Assembly: GCF_040954645.1 (NCBI RefSeq)
Contig: NC_092808.1
Location: 88,971,042 to 89,035,041 of the forward strand
Direction of reading: 5' to 3'
DNA length: 64,000 nt
Source: Diabrotica undecimpunctata
Taxonomy: Eukaryota; Arthropoda; Insecta; Coleoptera; Chrysomelidae
The number at the start of each line of letters is the position of its first letter. Within the stretch, counting starts at the first letter, position 1. Both the position numbers and the translations under genes were made by a program. Shown here in pieces: positions 50,085-60,867 of the stretch. Under the pieces are notes generated by a model that was given only the letters and a program-made list of their open reading frames with translations, ran no database searches and was not told where the DNA came from.

Positions 50085-51483
50085 TGTGATATTTAAAGTC
50101 TTGGTGCGCCAAGCAATAATTAGCTAATTAATTTTTTTAATTAATTAAAATTATTTAAATGATATGATTCTGACTTTATCACAATTTTTAATTCTTTTAT
50201 CTCAGGGTTAAATTCGTGCTTCAATATCTATGCTATTACATGTGAAAGGTAAGGTCCAGAGAATACCGGAATAATAAAAAACACATATGATCTAACACTA
50301 TATATTGAAATAAAAATAATGAAATAATTCACACTCAAAAGTTTTCAATAAACAAATCTCATATAAGGATTCTCAAAATTTTGTTCTCCGTACGTGAACA
50401 ATCAAAATTTATGGTACAAACAATATTAATTGAAATCTCAAAATTCCGAACTATTCTAACTCTCCTAATCAAAATATTTATATCCTTTCTAAATTAAGTG
50501 TAAAAATTGTGTTATCAATAAAAGAAAAAACTGCAGAAAACAAAATATCTCTCTCTGATGATGAGTGGTCCAAATCCTTGTTCCTTGTAGACTATATTAT
50601 CTCCTCTCAACCGCTCCCTATGTAATCAGCAATCTTACACAGATTGTTGCAAGTATATCGTCCTTAATGATCTCCTTCAAAAGCACAAATCATTCAAATT
50701 ATGATAGCCTTTCTCCTCTCGATAAACTGAATCTCTCGTTGGCCCGAGTGAAAAATGACTCTTGGAATATCTTCTCTTTACGATAAACTGAATCTCTCGT
50801 TGGCCTGAACAGTGACTCTTGGAATATAAGTAGAGAAATATGACTTACAATATTTTGCTGCTTCAGCTTCTGTCAGATACACTAACTCCACAAAAACTCA
50901 CTAACATTCAACACTACTGCTTGCTACATTTCAGGAACCGCCAGAGAACAATCACTGTTCCTCTTACAGACTTGGAAACCAACTGCCTATCTTTTCTCTC
51001 TCCTCAATCTCGCTAAACTTTTTCCTACATACTTATCCCACCTTTTTCAATCTCCGCCAATCAAAACTCGTCACAATTCCCCCATTTTTTCATTTCAATA
51101 ACAAACAAATTTTTACCTATAATTATAAAATTTCCTAAAACTTATTTACAAATAATATTTTCTATAATTCTTAAAAACTAACAAAAACCTCTTTCTAAAA
51201 TCTCTTCTATTTGTCTCTAATCACTGCATTAATGTATTTTGGAAAACCCCGTTCAATTGTCTTTTTGTTTTCACTTAAAATTATGCGGGCCACTCAAGTA
51301 TAACAAAGAAATAATTTATGCAAAGCTTACATTTTGTTTAGTACAGGTAATTCAAGAAATTAATAACTTTCCTTCTTCGAAATGTTTGTTGGATATTATC
51401 CTACTTATCTGAATTATTTTAATGTTATTGAATTTTGAAATATTTTTAAACAAACCAATATTTTTCTCGATTTTACATATCAT

Positions 51484-51487
<4 letters not shown>
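50085..51487 (-). repeat. 5' LTR (right copy)
   Basis: 1403 bp, the transcription-initiating LTR for the minus-strand element. Nearly identical to the left LTR. Confidence 0.92.

Positions 51488-51535
<48 letters not shown>
51488..51535. repeat. (TA)n array, right part
   Basis: Follows the LTR end directly and leads into the minus-strand hammerhead-bearing element. Confidence 0.95.
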
Positions 51536-51539
<4 letters not shown>

Positions 51540-52526
51540 TAAGGATCACTCAGAAGAGTGGTGGGTTTTTTTCGATCAAAAGGTGGAGAAAAAAGACAAA
51601 GTTGATGGCTACTTCATGTATTTATTGAAGACGTTTCGCTTTCTTAATCAGAAAGCATCATCAGTTCATCTAAAAAGAACAATATGAAAAAACCACACAA
51701 GCATGGAAAAGTTGTTACATTTGTTACCTTAAAAAGATATGTAGCAGTCAGTGATAACAAAGTTGTAAAGACACTTAAGTAAATGGACATTATACGATTA
51801 TGATGTATAAACAATAAATTGAACTAGATAAGTTAACAATTTGTTCAAACTAAGCACAGCAAAAAGAACATGTGGTTTTGTTTTTTTATATAAATGTATA
51901 AGTTAAAAAAACATTAAAAAAGAGAATGAAGAACTAAGAAAATCAAAGAAGCACTTCTAACAATATAGCAATAGTTATGATTTAATTTTTACTTTAGGTA
52001 GCATTATTATATTAATTAATATTGAAATTGAATAATTTAATGTATAATGAAATTACCACTCCTGGCTTCTTGAATGCTGCCGGTAAAATGGTGTTCAATT
52101 AAGACAATCACGCCATCAACGTAAAAGACAATAAAAACCTTGAGGTCATTAATTATGACAGAACAGCAAGGTGAAATACCAACCCTAATGATAGAGCGGT
52201 TTATTTAAATGATAGGAGGAGTTTGGGTGACAACCTGTTTGTAAGGAACCAATAAATGAAAAGGAAAGGTGGTTAATAACACCAAATTTCCCCCATTTAT
52301 CGGCTAAGAAAAAACAAACAAGAGGTCAAACCAAAAACTCATATATGTATCGTCAACGTTGTGGATGGTTAATCAGCTACAGGTGAAGATCAATCATAAT
52401 TTCCAACAGTCCAAGGTTCATAACTTGGAGCTGCAAATAAAAAAAAGGTTTCTATGAATCACATCAATTATATAACTGTATTGAACTATTTGATTAAAAA
52501 TGGCTAATACAAATCTCGTGTGTTGT

Positions 52527-52529
<3 letters not shown>
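51536..52529 (-). mobile_element. Non-coding Penelope-like/retrozyme-like element
   Basis: About 1 kb bounded by (TA)n on both sides, with no open frame of note. Its 51536-51690 part is closely related to 63850-64000: both contain, on the plus strand, TATTTATTGAAGACGTTTCG and CAGAAAGCATCATC, with the phrases AGAGTGG and GGAGAAA in the same order. The minus strand of that part folds as a hammerhead (separate entry). Penelope-like elements and retrozymes carry such ribozymes at their ends. The right part (51700-52529) has no second copy here, so the outer boundary is inferred only from the TA arrays. Confidence 0.5.
51621..51674 (-). ncRNA. Hammerhead-ribozyme-like motif A
   Basis: On the minus strand: helix I strand UUUA-GA-UGAA, then CUGAUGA (51664-51658), one extra U, helix II GCUUUCU/AGAAAGC with loop GAUUA, then GAAA (51637-51634), a self-complementary ACGU, cleavage-site C (a GUC triplet), then UUCA-A-UAAA closing helix I. 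All conserved core bases of a type I hammerhead with minimal helix III are present. A palindromic two-base-pair helix III would need a dimer, as known for Penelope-type hammerheads. The unpaired base before helix II is unusual. Confidence 0.65.

Positions 52530-52585
<56 letters not shown>
52530..52585. repeat. (TA)n microsatellite
   Basis: Uninterrupted TA array at the far side of the hammerhead-bearing element. Confidence 0.95.
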
Positions 52586-52588
<3 letters not shown>

Positions 52589-53989
52589 TATAGACTAACG
52601 CCAAATGAAGCAGTCGAAGCATACAAAAAGTTCATTTCGTAGATACTTATTTCGGGCTGATATAAATGCTTCGACGATTGATTTGTTCGAATGTAAAGGT
52701 GTACTGATCTTAAAGGACATTATTTTAAAAAACAATAAAGCTAATGTTTTCCAAAATATGTTTTTCTTTTACTATTTGTTATTAAAATTAGTCTGAAATA
52801 TTTTGAAACTTTTACTAATATTTAATCCTACTAGTCAATATAATCAGAACCTAAATAATGCCTTATTTTTTAGTTTTTTCAAAATTAACAAAACAATATT
52901 TATATACGTTTTATTTAAAAAATATTTTATTTTAACATAAAATTCGAACACGTCAAAAACTGCTTGAAATATTTCCTTGTGTTTAACAAAAGACTCAAAA
53001 GAGTCAAATTCCGATTTTTCATTAAAAATGTTCCACGGTCTTGTACTCAATATTGCGCATATACTCTCACTTAGGGTAGGAAAGTGGCTGTTAGTACGCC
53101 CAGCGGCATGTTTTTGTACAAGTTAATAGAGAATGAAATTAAGTTGAAACATCTCCGCTGAATATTATCAAAGAAAATACGACTACACTTCGTTGGAAAA
53201 CGGTTTATTTAACAATAATGTTCATTCGGTTTGTTTTCTCAATAAAACTGCTGGTATTTTTATTCTAGTTGCTATTAACACAAACTTAATGTACAGCAAA
53301 CCTGTGTAAGTTTGCAGTGATAATTATACTGTTAAACTCCGAATATATTCTTGCATTTGCATATTCCATAGTTTTTCTGGCCATCAATTTTACTGTTGTT
53401 TTGTTGCATTTTGTTTTGTATGTTTTAGTGTTTCGTGTTTCCAGTTCTTGCTGTGGTGAGATTTGTTATGGAAGAATTATTTGTCCGTACAAATATCTTA
53501 TGGATAAGATGAAAAGCTTGAGTTCGTTAGAAAAAATATTTCCATGATATTTCTTTGAATAATCACTTGAGATTAGATTCAAGAGGTCGCCCAGGCGACC
53601 TCTTGTTGAGGCGAAGTTATTATTTTCTGAATTTTTTTGATCATTCTGAAAAAAATAGGTCTTGAAGTTTTTCTGTAGATTTGATCGTTTTCGAGTTATA
53701 AATAATTTAAAACTGAAAAAAATGCAAAATTACGATTTTCAAGGCTCAAAAACACAAGAAAAACGTTATTTTTGAATTCACCAAGGTTCTAAATTCAAAT
53801 TCAAACCTTGTTCTATCATTTTCCGATAAGTGTTTCGGGCCGATTTCATTTTAAAATGAGTCGTTAATAAAGCGCTTATGACAGAACAGGTGCTCGGGCT
53901 GCGACGTGTATAAGAGAGAGAAACAAGATCTAGGGCACACATTTTTGCTGGCTTAAATTTTCGTTGTAAAAATGAGCGCCCGCCCTGCC
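52586..53989. other. Non-coding region with a perfect hairpin
   Basis: No gene recognised. AAGAGGTCGCC (53581-53591) pairs with GGCGACCTCTT (53594-53604). The sequence that follows (53610-53990) looks like a dispersed repeat but has no partner in the window. Confidence 0.45.
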
Positions 53990-55880
53990 ATACGCGCTTC
54001 ATTATCAAATAAAAACAATAGTTTAATAGTTATTAAACCATTTCTCATGTCTTCATCGATTTTATCAAGGAACCTTGTTTTGGTTCTTCCTCTTCTTCTC
54101 TGACCAATGGGTCTATCAAGGAGCGTTTTTCTAGCTGGGTCATTTTGTTCCATCCGCATTACATGCCCTATCCACCTCAGACGTCCTATCTTATGTTTTA
54201 CGATATTAGGTTCTTGGTATATTCTATAGAGTTCGAAGTTGTATCGTCTTCTCCACACTCCGTTGTCACTCACAGCTCCATATATTCGCCTTAGTACTTT
54301 TCTTTCGAAACATCCTAACATGATTTCATAATTTTTTGTTAGAGTCAAAACATCCTAACATGATTTCATTATTTTTTGTTAGAGTCAAGGTCTCTGAAGC
54401 ATATGTTAGGTCTGGGCGTACTATTGTTTTGTAGAGTTTTATATTCGTATTTATCGATATAATTATAGATTTAAGGAGGAGATTGAGCTTAAAATAGCAT
54501 CTGTTGGCCGTGAAAATTCTGCGGTAGTATTATTTTCAGTGTTCCCAGGTATACAAATTCGTTCACTGCTTCGATGACGTCGTTTTCTATAACGAGTGCT
54601 CGTAGGATTTGTGGTTACGTGCTTATTTTCATGTACTTCGATTTGTTGGTGTTTATTATTAAACCCATTTTTGTAGCTGATTCTTTTAATGCTACATACG
54701 CCTCTCGTACAGTGTTTTCCGTTCTCCCAACAATATTGATATCATCAGCATAGGCCAGAATTTGCACTGATTTATTATATATTGAACCAGTGGTTGTGAT
54801 TTGTAACATACGTATTACTCTTTCTAGAGCCAGATTGAACAGTATACAGGAGAGGGTCTCCCTGGCGCAGCCCATTATTTGTTTTAAGGGTTCAGACAGT
54901 TCCCCCTAACTTCGTACTTTACATTCACATTTTTCAAGAGTTAGTTTTGTTAAATTTACCAACTGATCTGGTATTCCTACATCTTTCATTGCTTTAAACA
55001 TTTCTCTTCTATTCACATAGTCCTAGGCTGCTTTGTAGTCTATAAATATGTAATGAGTATCAATGCCATATTCCAGTGTTTTTCCAAAATTTGTTTCAGG
55101 GTTGCAATCTGATGAATTGTCGATTTACTACGTCTGAAACCAACCGGGTATTTTCCTAGTATCCGTTCTGCATATGGTGCCATACGGTGACATAGTACTG
55201 TGGAAAATATTTTATATGCTGCAATTAGAAGTGAAACTCCTCTGTGGTTAGAGCTTTCAAAGATATGTCTTTTTTGTGCATGGTGCAAAGTATTTTAATA
55301 CTCCAATCAGTGAGGAGGGATTTCTGTGTCGATATTTCTTTTATATGCCACCTTCTTTATATAGTTCAGCTGGGAGATTATCTATTCCGGGTTATTTGTT
55401 TCTGGCTAGTTCTTTAACTGCATCTTTAACTTCAACTTGCCCCATCTATTTCGTCTTCCAGGATTTCTTCTTCTTCCTTCATATTAAGTGCCTGGTTAAA
55501 GTATTCCACCTATCTGTTTAATACATCTTTCCTTGTTGTTAATACGTCGCCATTCTGACTTTTCTGTTGATGTTAGCTTTCTTTTAGAATGCTTTGAATT
55601 ATTTCTTTCTGTTAAGGTTTTCTATATATTTAAGTTCCACCTAAGTACGTGGTTTCGTTTTTTTTTGTGTATTCTCTTCTCTTTGTCTGATAATTCTCTG
55701 CAGTTGTTCTAGTTCGACGGGAAAGAATCTTTCTGTAGGCTTCATTTTTTTTGTTGCATTCTTGCATTCATCGTAAAACCAATGATTTTTACGGGCAAAA
55801 ATTGTTGTTTCTATTTCATCTTTCGCTGTTGCTTCAATATCTCTTCCTTTATTCTGGTCCAGTAGAAGTCTATATCTGTC
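53990..55880 (-). pseudogene. LINE ORF2 with several breaks
   Basis: Minus strand, reading in order: pre-RT DIEATAKDEIETTIFARKNH and WFYDECKNATKKMK (about 55745-55850); RT pieces NHRGVSLLIAAYKIFSTVLC and KYPVGFRRSKSTIHQIATLK (55100-55260); GCARETLSCILFNLALERVI and QILAYADDINIVGRTENTV (54690-54870, catalytic YADD kept); GLIINTNKSKYMKIS; then FERKVLRRIYGAV, IGRLRWIGHVMRME and QRRRGRTKTRFLDKIDEDM to about 54030. Frameshifts and stops separate the blocks. Inside it, a 39-bp unit (AACATCCTAACATGATTTCA...) is tandemly duplicated at 54309-54387. A LINE of the YADDIN type, inactive. Confidence 0.82.
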
Positions 55881-56550
55881 TATGATATGATAGAACTTTA
55901 GTTCGAACTTTGACTTTAATAATGTAAAAATCTTGGAACAAGTTGATAATTATAAAAATCGACTTTTGCTTGAAATGGTACACATTAATAAAACGCCTGA
56001 ATCTATCAATTATAAGACAGACACCAACCATTTAAGTAATATCTACTGCAACATGCTAAACAATATATGATATGATAGATCTTAGCCTTTAAAAACAAAC
56101 TCAGTTATCCAATTTTATTCCATTTTTAAATATCAGTATTACAATAACTGACTACGTACCATCAACTACATTTTATAGATCAATTTACCATGTTTCTGAC
56201 TCTTTCTTATAGTTTATTTTTATGAACGAGAGAGTAATTAGCATAATTTTAACTGGTACCTCCGACCACTCCATGGGCGTGCTCAAGATTAATTGAAAAA
56301 TTACTTTGAATAATTGTAAAAAATAAATGAATTATTTCATTGTTATAAAGTGTTATGTGTATGTAAACAAAAGTGACCTCTTTTATCACACACTATATTA
56401 GAACTGACTGGCCTACATTAAAAAGGGTTTTAAAAAATTCACATTTTTTTTAATTTTTAAAAATTACAAAAGAGAAAAAGAGTTTTTAAAACCGTCTAAG
56501 GTATGTTAAATAGATGAATAAAAATATTAATATAAAACTTACAGCTACTT
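55881..56550. other. AT-rich spacer, no gene seen
   Basis: No coding signal. It probably contains one end of the transposon whose transposase starts at 57889, but I could not find matching inverted repeats. Confidence 0.35.
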
Positions 56551-56551
56551 G

Positions 56552-57889
56552 TTACAAATCCAAATCAGATTCAGAAGATGAACTTTCAGAACCAAGATTT
56601 ATAATAACTGGCTCGATCATTTTATCAGTAATATTGTCCAGCTTCCACATTTTTTCCTCTTCTTTAATAGTGTGATTTACTGTCTTTTCCCAGTTTTTAG
56701 GTTTTACATTATTTACGGCCTCCAAAAACAACTGTTTAACATCATAAATTTTAAAAGTGGTATTTTTTCTTGAAACTTCACTCTTTATCTGTGCCCATAC
56801 CAGTTCAATCGGGTTTAATTCACAATGATATGGTGGGGATCTAAGTACTGTCATTCCACGATTTTTGGCAATTTCATCAATTTCGTATTTTTTAAATTTT
56901 TCTTTATGAAGGGCACACAACGAATAAAGTTCCTTTCTTATAGATCCGGAATGGTACGTAATATTTTTTGAACTCAGCCAATTCTGCAAGTCTTTTTTTA
57001 ACCACTGGGTTGTGGGCAGTCCTTCTATAAGTCTGGAGTGATAACTTGTATTATCCATTACTATTACACAGTTCTTAGGAAGAAGATCTATCATTTGTTC
57101 GAACCATTCTTGAAAGACATCAGCGTTCATGTCTTCATGGTAGTCACCGGTACGAGTGGATTCAAAAGTTAATAAACCACCTTCAACAAAACCGTCTGAA
57201 CTGCCAATGTGTACTATTATCAGCCTGCGTCCCTTTCCTGATGGTGGGTTTAAATCAGTAGATAAGTTATTTACAAAAGCGTGCCTTTGACTTGTAACAG
57301 TTTCATCCTGCCAAAATTTATTTGGTGTATGGCCCTCGTTGATCCATGTTTCATCAAGATAAAATATTTTTCTTTTTTGGTTTCTCATTTCCTTTATGGT
57401 TCTTAGAAAATGTCTTCTCCATATGAGAATATCGCTTCTTTCTAATAAAATAGACTTTCTGGGATTCTTTTTCCAGCGGAAGCCTATTTCTTTTAAAAGT
57501 TTCTATAACGTACTTCGACTCATTTCTGGGTAATCCTTATCATCTCGAACTGAGACAAGAACTTTATCCAATGTTGGAAATTCTTGTCTAAAGAAGAATT
57601 CATGCACTGTCGAAGTCCTTCTTTAAAATGATATTCTATTTGAAATTTTGGTTTCCCTAGAGCATTACGTGGCATTTGAAAACTACCACATTTCTCTTCT
57701 TTAATAACTCTGTAAATCGTAGATTTCCCAACACCAAGTGTAGTGCTAACTAACTCAACGGTCTCATCAACACTTTCACATAAACGTTTGTCTGTAAATG
57801 ATTTAAAACAATTAAATATTAATGTTTTTTTCATTAACTGTTAAAGGACCAATTTTTCGGCGTTTACACGGCACTTCCAAATTTTCCAT
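56552..57889 (-). pseudogene. IS630/Tc1/mariner-type transposase with DD82E spacing
   Basis: Probable start at 57889 (MENLEVPCKRRKIGPLTVN), followed by frameshifts near 57810-57835. N-terminal helix-turn-helix: CESVDETVELVSTTLGVGKS and TIYRVIKEE. The middle needs another frame change near 57610-57590 (EFPTLDKVLVSVRDD). The DDE_3 core is open from 57388 to 56552: KIFYLDETWINEGHTPNKFW (first Asp), NCVIVMDNTSYHSRLIEG (second Asp), LRSPPYHCELNPIELVWAQI (Glu). Counting gives 82 residues between second Asp and Glu, far more than the 34 of Tc1. I recall a DD82E group called Sailor; the fit is by spacing only. The C-terminus is Ser/Glu/Asp-rich (SESSSSESDLDL). It is inactivated by at least two frameshifts and a stop near 57515, though the catalytic half is intact. 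Confidence 0.82.
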
Positions 57890-58786
57890 AACACTAGTAT
57901 ACACAATAAACTGCACCTTGCAACTGAAGTACCTACTTTTAGTGAACTGTTAAGAATTTTGAATACGCCACTTGGACTTTCCTACAAAATGAAAAAACCC
58001 ACTATCACATTTTCTGTGGAATAAGTTTAGAAGGTAATTATCTAGTCAATTACTGTCGTAGATTCCTGGAATTAAAGAATTAAATGTTTGATTGTTGAAA
58101 CCCTTACTTCGTGGAATGCACTCATTTCAGATAAAATAAAACGTTTTATTTTATCTAAAGAATTAAACTTTATTTTGCAAATAGGTAGGTACTTATTAAA
58201 CTTTTATTGGTTATATATAACCAATAAAATAAACATCTTACATTTCTTGCAAATTCATTAGTACCTGTTAACCTCCATCACTCCGACACTGGCAACTTTA
58301 TTTAGGGATTAGTAAACCTCACAACTATTGTATTTTATTCTGCTACAACCTTTATACCTGGTGGTCATAGTCAATTTAAAATTGTTTTCCTATATACTTC
58401 TGTAAACTTGTTGATAAATATCTGTTTTTCATTGAGTCACCCGTATCAATAGTTTAGGGATTTGCATACATAATTTATTGTTTTATTACTCTCTCATACA
58501 TAAAAATACACTATAATTCTTTACTATTAATTCCATCTTTCCACTTTATAATATGGATAATACTGTCATAATAATTGTTTATTTTAACTCATTTATTAAA
58601 AATTGTACAATATGGAAATTCAGGCTATAAAATATTGTGGATACCATAACTCCTAAATAAATTAAAGTCGAACAAAAATGGCATTTATCTAGATATGTTA
58701 AAAAAATTTAAATTTTTACTCTTATAGTTGTAAGTATTGAAATATTCACTTTGTTTACATATAAATTATTCCAATAAATTTACAGT
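57890..58786. other. Non-coding region with a 28-bp palindrome
   Basis: TTTTATTGGTTATATATAAC continuing to CAATAAAA (58202-58229) is a perfect palindrome. The paired phrase AAAATAAAACG/CGTTTTATTTT occurs at 58134-58157. No gene. Confidence 0.5.
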
Positions 58787-58836
58787 TTTCTCCTGAAGAA
58801 GTCACTAAATCGTGACGAAATATTGAGGTCGAAAAT
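58787..58836 (+). ncRNA. Hammerhead-ribozyme-like motif C
   Basis: Plus strand: helix I strand UUUU-CUC, core CUGAAGA (58794-58800; position 7 may be any base), one extra A, helix II GUCAC/GUGAC with loop UAAAUC, GAAA (58818-58821), self-complementary AUAU, cleavage-site U, then GAG-GUCG-AAAA closing helix I (CUC:GAG and UUUU:AAAA). Every helix has a different sequence from motif A but the same architecture. It lies just before a (TA)n array. Confidence 0.6.
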
Positions 58837-58841
58837 AATTT

Positions 58842-58845
<4 letters not shown>

Positions 58846-58904
<59 letters not shown>
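58846..58904. repeat. (TA)n array, left part
   Basis: Ends at the terminal repeat of the next element. With 60868-60920 it seems to be one array that was split. Confidence 0.95.
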
Positions 58905-58906
<2 letters not shown>

Positions 58907-60865
58907 TCACCTGAGAATTATGTTGAACCATGTCCCAAAATGTTAAATGCGTAGAATTTGAATTGGAAGGTTTATGTACTGTTATTTATTTCGTGTAAGG
59001 GACTACAATTGTTTACAATATTTAATAGGATGTTGTTACGGGTAAATAATAATGTGCTTGTATTTTCCAGGACAAAAATATGAAATTTAACTTTTGAAAG
59101 ATGGACATGGTTTAAGATGATTTCCAGTTTTTTTTACAAATTTATTTGCAATCAAAATTATTAAACCATGTCCACATGACTAATACTGATGATACTGATA
59201 ATACAGACTTTTAACGAATCTACAGTTCATATAATTGTGTATCCACCTGTGGCATATATACTTTAACATTGAGATGATGTCGGTCTTCTTCTTCGCTTCC
59301 AATGATGGTTGTTGGGTGATCTGCTTTCTGCTTTACATTAACCATGTATTCGAGAGTATTATTACTGCTTCTATCGGGATGAGTCCGCTGATTTCTAGTA
59401 GTTCCATCCACTCTTACTTTGCTCAGATTACCGTTAAGGACTTTTGTGTATGGGATTTTACTGTATGCTAATTTTTTTGCCAATATCTGAAACTTTAAAA
59501 AATCTGTCGGCTTCGTTTGCAATACAATATATTTTTTTAATGACTTGCAATCTGCACTAGGGTTCTGAGCAATGACACTGGACTGTTTAATTCTGAATAG
59601 CGCATTTTTCTCTCAAGCAAGCAAGCTAGAATTTTTTATTTCTTCGCAGAAATCACATCTATCTTTTTTAGGTTTAAAGAACGAAATGTTGAAAGATGTA
59701 TTAAAAACATTTCGATATACATTTATTTTGGTCTCAGAATCGAGGAGTTTTTCCTTATAGAGGTCAAACATTTTTTGTAGGGTTAAATCTTGTTCTAAAT
59801 ATTCTTTACTTGTATTTGCTTGGCAGTAATGACTTTCCATTCTCGGAAACGAATTAAAATGCTCTTTAATTTTTTAAATTTGATCCCCACTGGTTACTCT
59901 TTTCACATGTTTTCCATGTACGTTGCTTTTCGGTGTGCCTGTTATTTTTTAATTATTTTCAAAAAAATAGGAAATCCGCCGAGAGCTAATATTCAAGGTA
60001 TTTAAAAAAAAAGTTTTGCAAACTTCTACTCTGTTATTATTTAATTCGAAAAAATATTTCAGAGTATACTTTTTGTAGGCGTCTTTTGACTGTGGCTGTG
60101 GAAAAACTCTCGGATTGCTTCTATTTTTTTTTCAGTTTTTTGTACAAACTTACTGTAAAAATGTGATTTCTCTTGGTCTTCTAGTTGCCAAAAATGTTTA
60201 TGTATAGATGACAGCTCTTTAATGCTTATTTTAAGTTTACATTTTAAACGACAATCACACTGTCCCTTAACTGATTTCACATCCACATGTTCTCCTTTGG
60301 TATTAACATAATCCAACCCAGTTTGTCTACGCCTTTTTCTTACATTTTGTTTCCATTCATTAATATCCTTTTTTCACTTTCGAGAACGCTCTTTATTTAT
60401 TCTGTTAGTTGTTAACAACTACTATTTAATCATTATGCTTACGTCAACTGTGATGGATTCATATTAAGAACTGTTTTTCACAATTTTGAAAACCTTTAAA
60501 CACCTTTAGAATGTAGATTAAAATAACATGCACTAACGAACACGTTCGTTATTTTGTTTAAATTTTGACTACGTTGGAATCATGCTGGAATGCAATATTC
60601 GATTATTATTATTATTGTGTACCATGTCCTATGACACGTGTTAAAATAGCCCTTTATCATTGGCTGTAGACTTGATACAGAATAATTCTCAAAAGTAGTA
60701 CACTTTGGGACTTGGTTTAATATAATTGTTCGATTTTGTCAACGAAAGAGCTTCATTGGGTACATCTGAGAGCTGGACGTGGTACATTTTAATACCTAAA
60801 GTGTATTGTGATGGAAACTCACATTTTCAAAAAAGTGGACTTGGTTCAACATAATTCTCAGGTGA

Positions 60866-60867
<2 letters not shown>
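58905..60867 (-). mobile_element. 1963-bp TIR DNA transposon of unclear superfamily
   Basis: The 31-bp ends (CGTCACCTGAGAATTATGTT... at 58905-58935, and its inverse at 60837-60867) differ at one base. Further copies of the inner motif CCATGTCC or CCAAGTCC and inverses lie at 59103, 59165, 60620 and 60708, as expected for subterminal binding sites. (TA)n directly flanks both ends. The coding remnants inside are on the minus strand. Confidence 0.85.
59220..60360 (-). pseudogene. Remnants of an uncharacterised transposon protein (Cys-rich N-terminus)
   Basis: Three minus-strand blocks. N-terminal (60059-60350): RRRQTGLDYVNTKGEHVDVK, then SVKGQCDCRLKCKLKISIKE, a C-x-C-x3-C cluster, and LSSIHKHFWQLEDQEKSHFY. 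Middle (59613-59840): SHYCQANTSKEYLEQDLTLQ, KMFDLYKEKL, then NTSFNISFFKPKKDRCDFCE. C-terminal (59220-59522): a Lys/Arg-rich part (KPTDFLKFQILAKKLAYSKI). I have seen this combination (CKLKC near the N-terminus, HYC..., FFKPKKD.C..C) in insect proteins annotated as uncharacterised or with a domain of unknown function; a transposase role is inferred from its position between TIRs. The central part that would hold a catalytic core is deleted. Confidence 0.6.

Larger units (their letters stand above)
45782..51487 (-). mobile_element. Gypsy-like LTR retrotransposon with Gag-protease only
   Basis: Two direct repeats of about 1.4 kb (45782-47186 and 50085-51487) bound a 2.9-kb interior. They begin TGTGATATTT and end CATAACA (TG...CA). 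By eye they differ by about 13 substitutions and two single-base indels, near 1%, so the insertion is young. The coding strand is minus: the 5' LTR is the right one, followed by a tRNA-Lys-like primer site (50056-50079), the Gag-PR frame, and a polypurine tract (47187-47200) at the left LTR. Reverse transcriptase, RNase H and integrase are absent; there is room for none. It must have moved with enzymes from another element. Both flanks are (TA)n. Confidence 0.92.
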
